This document shows positions 1 through 12,844 of a stretch of 64,000 nt of DNA, one piece after another. Positions within the stretch are counted from its first letter, which is position 1, and every line of letters begins with the position of its first letter. Location of the stretch: positions 124,001 through 188,000 of the forward strand of contig MARA01000045.1 of assembly GCA_001792895.1 (NCBI GenBank). The letters run 5' to 3'. The translations under genes and the position numbers were made by a program. The stretch is from Lentinus brumalis (Eukaryota; Basidiomycota; Agaricomycetes; Polyporales; Polyporaceae). Under the pieces are notes generated by a model. That model ran no database searches, had not been told where the DNA came from, and saw only the letters and a list, made by a program, of their open reading frames with translations.

Positions 1-3000
1 CCTGGCTACATCACCAAGCATATCCAGGGAACGCAGCGGGAAAAGATGAGACGAGTGAGTGTCAACATATATCTCATGTTACGTGGAACTCACAACGATG
101 CCACATAGACGGATTCTCGCGTACAATTTGTCACTGAGAGTAAGTATTGCCGACGCTGCTTCACACATGTGCTGACTTCGCCATTGCAGTGATGAACGTG
201 ATCCGCATGGTGAAGCTCTTTGGCTGGGAGCCTCGCATCGCGAGCCAGATAGACGAGAAGCGAGAGGAAGAGCTCGTTGCAGTAAGGAAGAATCGCATGT
301 ATGGTCTGGCCAACAATCTCTGCAAGTATGTGTCCACGCTCTCCATCATTCGAAGACTTCGGACTCATGCATAATGTCCCGCAGCTACTTCATTCCGATC
401 ATCATCATGATCGCGACGTTCTTCACCTATGTGAGTAGCTCTTGAGCACCACTTTGCTTTGCAGTATGTATCTCACACGCGCGGTCCCCAGACGGTCATT
501 ATGAAGGGAGAACTCACTGGTACGTCGGCGCGGCATATTCTGTGAAACCCCACTGACTTGTTTGCAGCTGCGAAGGTCTTCTCCGCCATGTCAGGTATGT
601 GCTTGCTGCATCAGTGGGATGATTATCGGGGACGGAGCAAGCTGACCATTGGGCAGTCTTCGATATGCTCCGCATGGACCTCAACGCAACATTCTTCATG
701 ATCCCCCAGCTCGTGCAAGCTAACGTCGCTCTGGAGCGCATCTCTGACTTCCTCTACTCCGTGGGTACAACATGCAATTGCTCATGACCTTGAACATTAA
801 CGCTCGCAACTCAGACTGAACTCATAGACGAGTTCACCGAGTCCGAGAAGAACGCCGACGCCGCCGAGATCCTTGCCAACTCCGTCCCGGAGGAGCTCAA
901 GGACTCCATCGGCATCCGCCACGCGTCCTTCACCTGGGCTGCCGACTCTCCCACCGTCGCGGTCACCCCTGGAGGCACTCGGAGACGGACGTTCGTGCTC
1001 AGCATCGACGACGAGGTGTTCTTCCAGCGCGGGAAGATCAACCTTATAATTGGGCCGACTGGGGCTGGGAAGACGTCGTTGCTGATGGCGCTGCTCGGAG
1101 AGATGCACTATATTCCGCAGGGACCGGACTCGTTTGTGAACCTCCCCAGAGGAGGCGGTGTGGCGTACGCTGCACAGGAGTCGTGGGTGCAGAGCGACAC
1201 TATCAAGGTGGGTTCCTGGGGTGCGAAGGGGTTGGGATATGTGCTGATCTCTCACGCAGAACAACATTATCTTCGGTGCACCCTTCGACGAGGTCCGGTA
1301 CAATAAGGGTGAGATCGCCTATCTCATGCTCTCTAACTGCATACTCACTGCCTTCGATAGTACTCGACCAGTGTGCGTTGAGACGAGACTTGGAGCTCTT
1401 CGATGCGGGAGACGAAACCGAAGTCGGCGAGAAAGGATTGACACTGAGGTAGGTGGTGTATCTCTGTCCCTACTCCGCTATTCACTGAACTGGCATGAAT
1501 AGTGGTGGTCAGAAGGTACAACATGCGCTACTTTCGTGCGTTACGCCAATCGCTGACGATAAATCCGTAGGCTCGTATCACTCTGGCGCGCGCGGTCTAC
1601 TCAAGCGCCGAAATCCTGCTGCTCGACGACGTGAGTGCCGACTCACCGCTATCCCGCTTGCCGTTCTCACCCACTTCACACAGATTCTGGCGGCGCTCGA
1701 TGTGCACACTTCTCGCCACATCGTCGACAAGTGTCTCAAGGGTGACATTCTCCGCGGTCGTACCATCGTCCTCGTGGTAAGTTCCGCTCGCGTGGACACG
1801 GACGTCTGCTCACACTCACTTATGGTCAGACGCACAACGTCGCCATGGTCAGCCCCGTCGCGGACTTTGTGGTAGACATGGGCTCCGATGGGCGTATTCT
1901 CAGCCAAGGATCTCTTTCTTCCGCGCTCTCCAGGGACTCGAAGCTCCTCAAGGAGATTGAACAGGAGCAGAAGGAGCTCGAGAAGGCGGAACAAGAGATC
2001 GACAAGGTCGACGAGACCGAGAAGGTGGCAAAACAGAGCTCGGGCAAGCTGGTCGTCGCCGAAGAGGTCCAGGAGGGTCACGTCGGGTGGAAAGCTAGTA
2101 AGTTCGGGACCATCATCGCTGTGTGGCTCGTCTTGACCATGACCTTGTCTAGTTGCACTCTACCTTGGGAATGTGTCGAAGCGCCCTCTCGTGTTCTGGG
2201 CCATCTACGCCTCGGGATACTTCATGAGACATCTCATCTTGAACGTGCAGGCGAGTTGTCCGCTTGTGGCTATCACGTATGCTCATTGATGTCGTATCGC
2301 CTGTTCAGACTTGGTATCTCGGAGTTTGGGCCGCGCAGTACGAGACGCATCCTGCCAGAGAGGTCAACGTGTTCCAGTACGTGTCAGACGCGATGTATAG
2401 AGGATACATCTGACGAATTTGTCGCAGTTACTTGGGGGTGTACACTCTGCTTGTGATTGCTGGCATGATTGGTGCAGCTTTCACAGTCTTCTACTGGGTC
2501 TACGGAAGTATGCGGGCAGCAAGGATCGTCCACCAGAAGCTGGTGACCTCGATCCTGGGGACAACCCTCCGGTATGTGATCTAAATCCATGTATGATCAC
2601 TGTCGGTCAACTCCAATTTGCGCACAGATGGCTCGACAAGACACCTACCGCTCGTATCATCGCTCGGTGTACTGAGGATATACAGACAGGTGAGCCATTC
2701 CCATGAGTCTCATGAGAGCACGCTAACCGTGTCGCAGTGGACAACCGCTTTGCCAGGGTGTCCGAAATGCTCGTCGAGTTGGTAGCCTTCCTTGTCTTGA
2801 AGATGTGCGCCGTTGTCTTCTTCTCTCCGATCTTCCTATTACCCGCTATCCTTGTCGCCTTCTTTGGTGCCGTTGTCGGGAACATCTTCATGAAGGCCCA
2901 ACTCTCCGTTAAGCGGGAGATGAGCAATGCCAAGGCACCTGTCCTCGGACACTTCGGTGCCGCGATTAGTGGGATCAGTGAGTGCTTTCACTCGTCTTCA

Positions 3001-4795
3001 TAGTCGAAGGGGCTGATTGACATGTTCCGTAGCGTCTATACGCGCGTATGGCGTGCAGGACGCATTTAAGGCCGAGGCATACAAACGCATCGACAAGTAC
3101 AGTAGGGCTGCCATAATACATGTCAATCTCAACCGGTTCGTCAGACTTTCTCCTCTGCCAAGCTCTCCTACATGCTCACTCGTTGTCAATCTGCAGATGG
3201 GTCGGCATCCGCGTTGACCTCATGGGAACCGTCTTCGCTACCAGTCTTGCTGCTTACCTGACATATGTTGGTCACCTGAGCGCGTCCAATACCGGTTTCT
3301 CGTTGGCGATGGCCAGTGAGTAGTCTCGTTGCTCCGGAAGGTTGCGTTCTCATGCACATCCGATGGCACAGCTGCATTTACTAGCAACATCTTGCATGCT
3401 GTGCGAATGTTCAACGAGTTCGAGGTTTCTGGTACGTGACCCTAAGACCTCTTCTGGGATATCGCTGATAGCACTCGCCGCCAGGTAACAGGCAAGCCTC
3501 GCTATCGAAAGCTGTCAGATCTCTCGCTGACTTCGCTATCGTAGTCTGGAACGCATCGAACAGTATCTTCTCATTGAGCAGGAGCCGAAGCCCACGCCGG
3601 AAGGAGTGCCTCCCGCGTATTGGCCTGCAAGCGGTAAACTCGAAGTCGACAGCCTGTCGGCGCGATACTCTGCTGTATGCGATCCTTATGAGCATCTTCC
3701 GCAATATTTCAGCTGATCAATTCGTTCCTCCTCAAGGATGGCCCCAAGGTGCTCCACGAGGTTTCTTTTGAAGTCGGCTCTGGAGAGCGTGTCGGTATCG
3801 GTAAGCAAGTTCAATTCCCACTGGCCTCTTCGGCACTCACCCACATCCATATCGCATCCATAGTCGGCCGCACCGGGAGCGGAAAGGTGCGTCAGAGTGG
3901 AGGAGTGATGAGCAAGATGCTGATTGGTCGGCAGAGTTCACTCACGTTGGCTCTTCTCCGTTGTATCCTGACTGACGGCAACGTCCGATACGACGGCTTG
4001 CCCACCGAGAAGCTCAATCTCGACGCACTCCGTTCCAATGTCACCATTATCCCGCAGGTGGTGAGTCAGACTCTCGTCTCGACGTCGTTCACACACACTC
4101 ACGCTGCCGCAGCCTGAGCTTCTCAGTGGTACTCTTCGCCAGAACCTCGACCCCTTTTCCGAGCACGACGACGCCGTACTGAATGACGCACTCCGGTCTG
4201 CGGGCCTCTTCAGTGTCCAGGACGAACATGATCAGTCCCGAATCTCCCTCGACTCCCAGATCGCAGGAGGCGGTGCCAACCTATCCGTCGGACAGAGACA
4301 GATCCTTGCACTTGCTCGTGCAATCGTTCGCCGCAGCAAACTCCTCATCCTTGATGAAGCAACCTCTGCGATAGGTAGGTGTATGTTATCATCACCCGGG
4401 AACATAGACTCACGCGATGATCAGATTATGAGACCGACACCATTATCCAGACTTCAATGCGGACGGAGCTTGGAAAGGATGTGACGCTCCTGACGGTCGC
4501 CCATCGACTGCAGACAATCATGGATTCGGATAAAATTGTGAGTGCACAACGCCCGAGTTATCTTCGGGACTTCTTGTCGCTCACTAGTCGCGCATGCAGA
4601 TGGTTCTCGACGCTGGACGCATTGTAGGCTCTCTTTTCTGGATCACACCTAGAACGAAACTAACGCGCACTTCAGGTTGAGTTCGGCAAGCCGAGTGAGC
4701 TGCTCAAGAACGAAAAGGGCATGTTCCGCGCTCTCGTCGACGAAAGTGGAGATAGGGAGAAGCTCTACGCCATGGCCAACGCTGCAAATAAGTAA
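1..4795 (+). CDS. ABCC (MRP-type) transporter 1, 5' truncated by window edge
   Basis: C-terminal three quarters of a full ABC exporter of the ABCC/MRP subfamily, which moves conjugated organic anions or drugs across the vacuolar or plasma membrane at ATP cost. The window opens inside transmembrane domain 1. NBD1 (about 995-1900) has Walker [11 protein letters not shown], an SGGQKAR signature, and LLDD in place of a catalytic Glu at Walker B, usual for ABCC NBD1. A second membrane domain follows (2400-3450). NBD2 (about 3740-4790) has Walker A GRTGSGK split by an intron, signature LSVGQ and Walker [12 protein letters not shown] with the catalytic Glu. It reads through about twenty short introns to TAA at 4793-4795. 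One junction (3432-3544) appears to hold a 7-nt microexon and a GC-AG intron. It is strongly similar throughout to the next gene, so the pair is a tandem duplication. The substrate cannot be told. Confidence 0.93.
3485..3491 (+). other. 7-nt microexon of ABCC transporter 1
   Basis: Seven bases between two predicted 53-bp introns, 3432-3484 (GT-AG) and 3492-3544 (GC-AG, donor GCAAGC). Including it restores the peptide EVSGNSLERI, identical to the paralogue at about 11430-11510. A single longer intron using a weak donor at 3434 would instead give EVSGTLERI, so this is likely but not proven. Confidence 0.6.
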
Positions 4796-5828
4796 CTCCT
4801 CGTGAGTTCGAAACGCTGTCCCTTCTCGCTCTTAGTTCCGTACCTTGCTTTGAGACCTTGCGCGTCGTGCGGACACTTTGTATCTATCGTAGACAACGTT
4901 CGTTGACTTTCCAATTGATCGTGTAAATTATGTCGTGTAATTGCCGCTCTCACGTTCTGTACTAGGCAAGCCTCCCATGCTCCCACAGCGCTACGTTCTG
5001 AACGCTATTTTACCAAATCTTCAAAGCATCAATATTGATAGTCACAGTATGCAAGTACCGGTGAGCTAGGGCTTACAGCTGTTATCATAACGATAGGCCC
5101 CTCTGAGATAATGTACATCACGCCGGTTAGTAGCGGCTAGCTTGGTTATTCACGCCCCGACGAGACCCCGACCTTCTCGTCGGCCATAGCAGAGCGCGTC
5201 GCTCTCGGCATGTACCTCGGCGTGATCGCATATGCATCTCCGCTCAAGCGGCAACATGCATAAAATACCAGAAGGGGCCTATCGTTATGATAACAGCTGT
5301 AGTCGCCTAGGACGCTTGCGAGTCCGGTATCGGTGCCGTCGGCGCAAAGACATTAGCCGACTCGACTTTCGGCGTCCATCTTATGTAAACGCCACCATGT
5401 GCTTGCATCATCGCTCCTTATCGTCCTATGGCACGAGTCACGACCACGAAGATCTCTTGCGATGCAGTGCGTCCTAGCCTGACCTCCCAGAGAACGTAAG
5501 TATCCAGGATTCCAACTGGAGGAATTTGTTTCATCTTCCCCTAGTCCCCAGGCAGGCGTCGTATAATGACATCGGTTTTGAGTCTCGACAGAAGCGCACA
5601 AATACAACACCATTGTCAAGGTAGCAGTAGCGGGATACTCATGGCTATGCAGCGCTGTTCACGAATCACAACTCCATTCATGAGTCAGACGTCGACTAGA
5701 CTTTGATCGGAGCCGGCCCATGCACTAGTATAAGTAAGCCCTGTACCCCATACCCCGCCTATTTAAATTGAGCGCATCTTGAACGCGTACGACCACCCAG
5801 TCTAGGCTCGCGGCGTCCCTGCGGTACC
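4796..5828. other. Intergenic region between the two ABC transporters
   Basis: No convincing gene. It holds the 3' flank of transporter 1, a long inverted repeat (5066-5310) and the promoter of transporter 2. The longest open frames here lack paralogues, splice logic or recognisable domains. Confidence 0.7.
5066..5310. repeat. Long inverted repeat, MITE-like
   Basis: Perfect 29-bp arms at 5074-5102 and 5273-5301 (core ACAGCTGTTATCATAACG) face each other across 170 bp. Imperfect pairing around CTAGG extends the arms to about 5066 and 5310. The size and lack of coding potential fit a miniature inverted-repeat transposable element, or a strong hairpin between tandem genes. No clear target-site duplication was seen, so the transposon reading is an inference. 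Confidence 0.6.
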
Positions 5829-8800
5829 ATGCAAGTGTCCGCACAAACGTTTGCGGAGATGTCGCAAGTGCCTCTCATCGCGGAGTATGTTACCGGCATA
5901 TCCTCGGTTCCAGACAGGTAAGTTTCTTCGCGCAGTTGCTACGTGGTGACTAACAATTCAGAATTGCTAGCATCTGGCAGGACTCTCTCGTCTACCCAGC
6001 ATACGCTGCTGGTATTTCTCTGCTTGTGCTCATCGCAAGCGCGCTCTGGGACCGGTTCCTGACCCGGAAGTCGTCAGCGTTGTATGCGTCGGAGACGCTT
6101 ACCGTCCCGGCCACATCCTCGTCATTACGGCGCAGAATCGAGTCCATTGGAGGACTTGCTATCTTCGTATATCGCGTCACCCAACTGTTCGGCATCCTCT
6201 CTCTCCTGGGGATCTCCATAGCGCAAGTTGTGTTAGACGACTCCCCCAACGCGCTAACCGCGTCTCAGACGCTGCAAGCGGTGCAGATCGCCGTCTATGT
6301 AGGTCCTTGTGTTTGACCTCCATAGCCTCTAGCTGACAATGTCGCACAGGTCTATCTCTCCGTCCTCGGTTTTCTGCAAGTATTCTTCTCACAGGGAGCA
6401 CTCAGCAGGCGAGCCTACTTACACGCCTCAGGACTGCTGTTCCTGCTGTGGGCGGTCTATCTATACCGCGATGTCTGGCCTTTGGCGACAGTGAACCTAG
6501 CTCCCGCGGACAAGGCAGAGGGGCCGCTCCTCTGGGTCAAGATCACCCTGCTCTCGGTCGCAGGCTTCGTCGTACCAATCGTCATTCCCAAGAAGTACAT
6601 CCCCGTTGACCCTGAGGTCAGTACAATATCCGAACACTCTCGGGCAGACATCTGACCGGGTGCTGCTATGCTCAGGAGCCTCTCGAACCGAATCCGGAGC
6701 AAACAGCCTCCTTCCTATCATTCAACACATATACCTTCATTGCCCCTGTGATTTGGCGTGCGTACAACATGCGTCATCTTCCGTACGACCTGCTCCCCCC
6801 TCTGCCGGATTACGACCACTTGAAGAACATCGTAGGCCGGAGCTTCCCGGTGAGCCGCTCACTTGGATCACAGCCATGTAACGTGTTGCCGACCGATACA
6901 CTACTCTCCTGAAGCATCTCGATCCCTTGATATCGAAGTCGCGCCGCCATGTCGCGCTCAAGCTCATCAGAGTATTCTGTGGGTTATTATGTAAATTCGT
7001 TGCGCCATTGTGATTGAAGTAAATTGTCTGTGGACAGGGATCGAGCTCTTGACTTTAGCGGCGATGGCGGTCACTGCGGTCAGTCGAATGATAGCTCCGC
7101 TGTCGCGCTGCTGACGTAGGTATATCCATCGACAGGTCATCGGGCAGTTCGCTGCGCCGATCGCTATCAACAATCTCCTCGCATACTTCGAGACCGGCGG
7201 CGAAGGCATGACCGTGAAACCGTGGTTTTGGATAGCGCTGCTCTTCTTTGGGCGTATCTTCCAGACCATATGTGACCAATGGTTCATATTTACGACCGTG
7301 CGTCTCGCTCGTCCTCATATATATATTGATCTCCGATTGACCTACTATTGCTTTCAGTCCAGAGTGAACGTCAGGATGCAAGCCATCATCACTGAACTCG
7401 TCTTTGAGCACGCCCTGCGCGTTCGTATGAAGGCGGGCACCAACGATGGGGCGGACTCCAGTGCAGCGACGACTGCAGCGGCGACTCCGGACTCTGCATC
7501 CCAGGTCGGCGACGAAGGATCTGCGTCGGACGCTATAGATGGTGACACAGTCGCAGACCAATCTGCCACCTCAAGCGCTACCATAGTCCCTCCCAGCTCG
7601 ACGTCAAGCAAGGGCAAGGGCAAGGCGCAACCTGTGCCCGAATCTGCCAAGACGGGTGTCCAAGCCGATGCGCCTAAGGCGAAGGAGAAGAATATAGTCG
7701 GTCGCATCAACAATCTCGTCACCAGCGACTTGAGCAGTCTGGACAATTCGAGTATGAATCTCGTTTACACGAGTACGTGCCATGATCTTCCTTCACGGGG
7801 GCCTGAAGCTGCCGTCATATTCTCATTGCTGACTTTACTCTAGCCGTCGAGTCGCCGTTCCAGATTGTCTTGTGCATGATCTTCCTGTACCGGATTTTGG
7901 GTTGGAGGTGAGTATCGGGACTATCACGCTCTTTCTGTCCGTCTGTTTGACCAGCTACTTGATTTGTAGCACGTTCGTCGGGATTGCTGCTATGATTCTC
8001 TCTCTTCCTCTCCCCGGATTCATTACAGCACGGCTGCAGGGTACGCAGCGGGAGAAGATGGAGCGCGTAAGTGCCGACTCAGCACGGTTCGCTCGCCACT
8101 CACACCCTCTGGTAGACTGATTCCCGTGTGCAATCCGTCACTGAGAGTGAGCAGAGTTGTCCATAAGACCTTTGCCAACTGACCTGACATGTACCCACTA
8201 CGCAGTGATGAACGTCATCCGGATGGTTAAGCTCTTCGGGTGGGAGTCTCGGATCGCGGCTCAGCTTAACGAGACGCGAAAGCTGGAGTTGGTCTCGGTC
8301 AAAAAGAACCGTTTATACAGTATGGCAAACAACATCTGCAAGTGCGTGTGTGTGACGTCTCTTCTTTCTGCGAACTCGCTCACCGGACGTACAGCTACTT
8401 GATCCCGATTGTGATCATGTTGGCAACGTTCTCCACATACGTGAGTCTGTCTGACGGCGTATGTCTGTCGACATGAAACAGATACTGATCCACTGTTTAT
8501 ACAGACGGTCTTCATGAAGGGCGAATTGACTGGTATGTGCTCGCTGCAGTGCTAGCGCTCTCATGTGCTCAATCGCTCCTAGCGTCCAAGGTCTTCTCCG
8601 CAATTTCAGGTGTGCATTCTTGGACACGGTGCGAAGAACACACTCACGAGCATTAACGTCAGTGTTCGACATGCTGCGTATCAACATTCAGGCAACGTTC
8701 TGGTGCATCCCGTCCCTCGTCCAAGCGAATGTCTCCTTGGAGCGCATTTCCGACTTCTTATACAACGTGAGACCAACCTGCATTGCCCTGAGCCTGACCT

Positions 8801-11800
8801 TCATTGAATGACGGACATTACAGACCGAGCTCATTGACGAATACACCAAGCCGGAGCACCCCGAGAACGCCGAAATCTTGAACACCTCCGTCCCGGAGGA
8901 GCACAAGGACACAATCGGGATCCGACACGCATCCTTCACTTGGGCCGCACACTCCGCCTCGGCTGCCGTCACTCCTGGAGGCACTCGGAGACGGACGTTC
9001 GTGCTCACCATCGACGACGAGGTCTTCTTCCGTCGCGGGAAGATCAACCTCATCGTTGGCCCCACAGGAGCTGGCAAGACTTCGCTGCTTATGGCGCTGC
9101 TCGGAGAGATGCACTACATTCCGCAGGGCCCCGATTCGTTCGTTAATCTCCCCAGGGACGGCGGTGTGGCGTACGCTGCGCAGGAGTCGTGGGTGCAGAA
9201 CGATACCATCAAGGTGCGTTCGTTCCCCGAAGAGACGTGCGCTGCTGACATCGAAGTCAGAATAACATCGTTTTCGGTTCGACGTTTGACGAGGTCCGCT
9301 ACAACAAGGGTGAGTTAGTCATAACACTTGCTATTGCTGTCTACTAAGCCCTTCGGCAGTGCTCGATCAGTGCGCGTTGAAGCGCGACCTTGAGCTCTTC
9401 GACGCTGGAGACCAAACCGAGGTCGGAGAGAAGGGTCTGACGTTGAGGTACGATTGCAGTGCCTAGTGTTGTCGTTTTCGTCGTTCCTTACTGTATATAC
9501 CCAGCGGTGGCCAGAAGGTGAGACCTCGCGATGGTGCAGATTGTAGGATTCACAGCTAACGACGTGTAGGCTCGGATCACCTTAGCCCGCGCTGTATACT
9601 CAAGCGCAGAGATCGTCCTTCTCGACGATGTGAGGGCTGAGATGTTGTTCTGACAGCTGCGAGCCTGCTAACAGCCGTCTGCAGATTTTGGCGGCGCTTG
9701 ACGTGCACACTGCACGCCACATTGTCGAGAAGTGTCTCAAAGGCGACCTCATCGACGGACGTACTGTGATCCTCGTTGTAAGCCCTCAGTATCTGCTAGA
9801 GTATTTCCTCGCGATGCTCACTCCTAATGCAATAGACCCACAACGTCGCCATGGTCAGCCCCGTTTCCGATTTCCTCGTGGACATGGGTTCCGATGGTCG
9901 CATCTTGAGCCAAGGGTCTCTCTCAGCCGCCTTGTCGAAAGACTCGAAGCTGCTCAAGGAAGTCGAGGAGGAACAGCAGGTGCTCGAGAAGGCAGAGCAG
10001 GAGATCGACCCATCCGCGGAGACAGAGAAGGCGACGGAAGCGCAGAAGAGTACGGGCAAGCTCACAGTAGCCGAAGAGATTCAGGAAGGACATGTCGGGT
10101 GGGATGCAGGTGAGTCTCAGCTTGGACTCTTGCTAGAACATACTCCGAATGGTGTCCCTCCCAGTGAAACTGTTCCTCGCCAATGTTTCACAGCGTCCTT
10201 CGGTCTTCTGGATTGTCTACATCCTCGGGTGTACGGCGAAATTCTTGTTCCCGAACATTCAAGTGAGTCGCTCTAGGTTGATATGATCTGCACTGTTCTG
10301 ACGCTACTATACACAGACATGGTACTTGGGAGTGTGGGCTGCCCAATACGAGACGCACCCTGCTAACGAAGTGGATGTCAACCAGTAAGCTTGCTAATTT
10401 TATGAGGCAACATCATAGCACTCATGTCTCACTAGTTACTTGACCGTGTATACCGCGCTCGTCGGAGCCGGTACCGTCTTCTCAGCCTTCTGTGTCTACT
10501 ACTACGTCTTCGGGACCATCCGCGCCTCAACGATCATACACGAGAAGCTTGTCGTCTCAATCCTTGGCACTACCTTGCGGTGAGGAACCCTTCTGTACAT
10601 CCCCTCCTGCATCCACGCTGACGAGCAACCATACAAGCTGGCTCGACAAAACACCTACTGCTCGTATCATTGCCCGTTGCACGGAGGATATCCAGACTCG
10701 TAAGAACTGTTCTTACAATTCATACATGCCCGACACTGATAGATTTGAAGTCGACAACCGATTCTCCAGGGCTCTGGAGGCGGTCGTGGATATCTTCGTG
10801 TACCTGCTCCTCAAGATGCTTGGCGTGGTCGTGTTCTCCCCCGTCTTCATCTTCCCCGCCCTCATCGTCGCGGCGGGAGGGGCCATCTGCGGCAATATCT
10901 ACATGAAGGCCCAGCTCTGTGTCAAGCGCGAGATGAGTAATGCGAAGGCACCCGTTCTTGGTCACTTTGGAGCCGCCATCAGCGGAATTAGTGAGTTTCT
11001 ATCTCTACCCCAGTCTGGTGATTCCTGAACGTTGTCTACAGCCTCTATTCGCGCGTTCGGCGTCCAGGAGGCTTTCAAGGCCGAAGCGTACCGCCGCATT
11101 GACAGATACAGTCGTGTAGCGATCACTCATAACACCTTGAATCGGTGCGTTGAATGATTTATCGGTCGTCATGGCCCCGCTGACATGACGGCAACAACAG
11201 TTGGGTCATGTTCCGAGTCGACACCCTTGGCGTCTGCTTCACTACCAGTCTCGCCGTCTATCTGACATACTTCAATCGTCTAAGCGCCTCCAACACTGGA
11301 TTCTCGTTCACAATGGCTGGTAAGCACCATCTCACGTTATTGCGCATGCCCTTACTGACCATGGTGGGAACAGCCGCGTTCAGCGGGGTCATCCTGGATG
11401 CAGTCCGTATGTTCAACGAAGCCGAAGTCTCCGGCAACAGGTGAGCAGGAGTAACACACGCGCTCAACATGCACGAAGACTGAGCGACTTGCTACAGCTT
11501 GGAGCGCATCCAACAATACCTCGTCATTGAGCAGGAGCCTAAGCCGACGCCTGACGGCGTACCTCCTGCTTACTGGCCTGCGAGCGGGAAGCTAGAGGTC
11601 GATGAGCTCTCGGCGCGCTACTCCGGAGTCAGTGTTCCCTTGACGGTGCCATACCCTTGTACCGTGATCCTGATTCCCAGATCCAGGATGGCCCCAAGGT
11701 CCTGCACAATATCTCGTTCAGCGTCGCTTCGGGAGAACGAGTTGGAATCGGTACGTGCCCTTCCTCAATGCAGCGGTAACGCGCTCACAATCTCTGGTAT

Positions 11801-12714
11801 CTTCAGTTGGACGTACTGGTAGCGGAAAGGCGAGTCACTGAAGTATATCACAATTTATTCAAACCAGGCTAACTTCCCTGAAGAGCTCGCTCACCCTCGC
11901 CCTGCTTCGTTGCATACTGACTGAAGGCCTCGTCCGATACGACGGGCTGCCCACCGATAAGCTGAACCTCGACGCCCTCCGCTCCAACATCACCATCATC
12001 CCGCAAGTGGTACGTCCACGCTATTCTGCCTGATGTTAATTCGATGCTCATGCACACGCTCGCGTTCCCAATAGCCCGAGCTCCTCAGCGGCACTCTCCG
12101 CCAAAACCTCGACCCCTTCTCCGAGCACGACGACGCCGTCCTGAACGCCGCCCTCCGCTCCGCGGGTCTCTTCAGCGTACAAGACGAGCACGACCAGTCC
12201 CGGATCACCCTCGACTCCCAGATCGCCGGAGGAGGCGCCAACCTCTCCGTCGGGCAGAGGCAGATCCTCGCGCTTGCTCGTGCGATCGTAAGACGCAGCA
12301 AGCTACTCATCCTCGACGAAGCGACCTCCGCTATCGACTACGAGACCGACAGCATCATTCAGACGTCGCTGAGGACTGAGCTCGGCAAGGACGTGACGCT
12401 GCTCACCGTCGCTCACCGTCTGCAGACCATCATGGACTCGGATAAGATTGTGAGTTTTGGCCGTCGCATCTCGTCCGAAACCCGTTCACTCATTCGTTTT
12501 GACAACAGATGGTCCTCGATGCCGGACGCATTGTGAGCCTTTGTGCAAACAGGACGAACAGAGTACTCTCTGACCCCCACTTACATAGGTCGAAATTGGC
12601 AAGCCCTCCGAACTGCTCAAGAACGAGAAGGGTCTGCTCCGCGCTCTCGTCGATGAGAGCGGGGACAAGGACAAGCTGTACGCTATGGCGAACGCTTCAA
12701 GCGCGGCGTCTTGA
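5829..12714 (+). CDS. ABCC (MRP-type) transporter 2, full length
   Basis: Complete ABCC exporter in roughly thirty exons. The ATG at 5829 opens a hydrophobic N-terminal region (exons to about 6850) consistent with the extra TMD0 and linker of long MRPs, then TMD1, NBD1, TMD2 and NBD2. NBD1 (about 8860-10100) shows Walker [11 protein letters not shown], signature SGGQKAR, Walker B LLDD and the H-loop VTHNVAM. NBD2 (about 11690-12690) shows [38 protein letters not shown] and TVAHRLQT. The Asp in NBD1 and Glu in NBD2 mean one consensus and one degenerate ATP site, as in other ABCC proteins. It ends in TGA at 12712-12714, only about 130 bp from the convergent desaturase. Intron positions largely match transporter 1. 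Substrate and membrane are unknown. Confidence 0.95.
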
Positions 12715-12844
12715 AGCCTCGTGTCATGCAAACTTTCCTACTGTACAACCGCATGTCAGGCTCCCCGTGGCGCACGAGATTAAACCAGGTACACGATGCG
12801 GTAATACACGCCTTCGTTCTGGTACAACAGGCATTCCGACAGGT

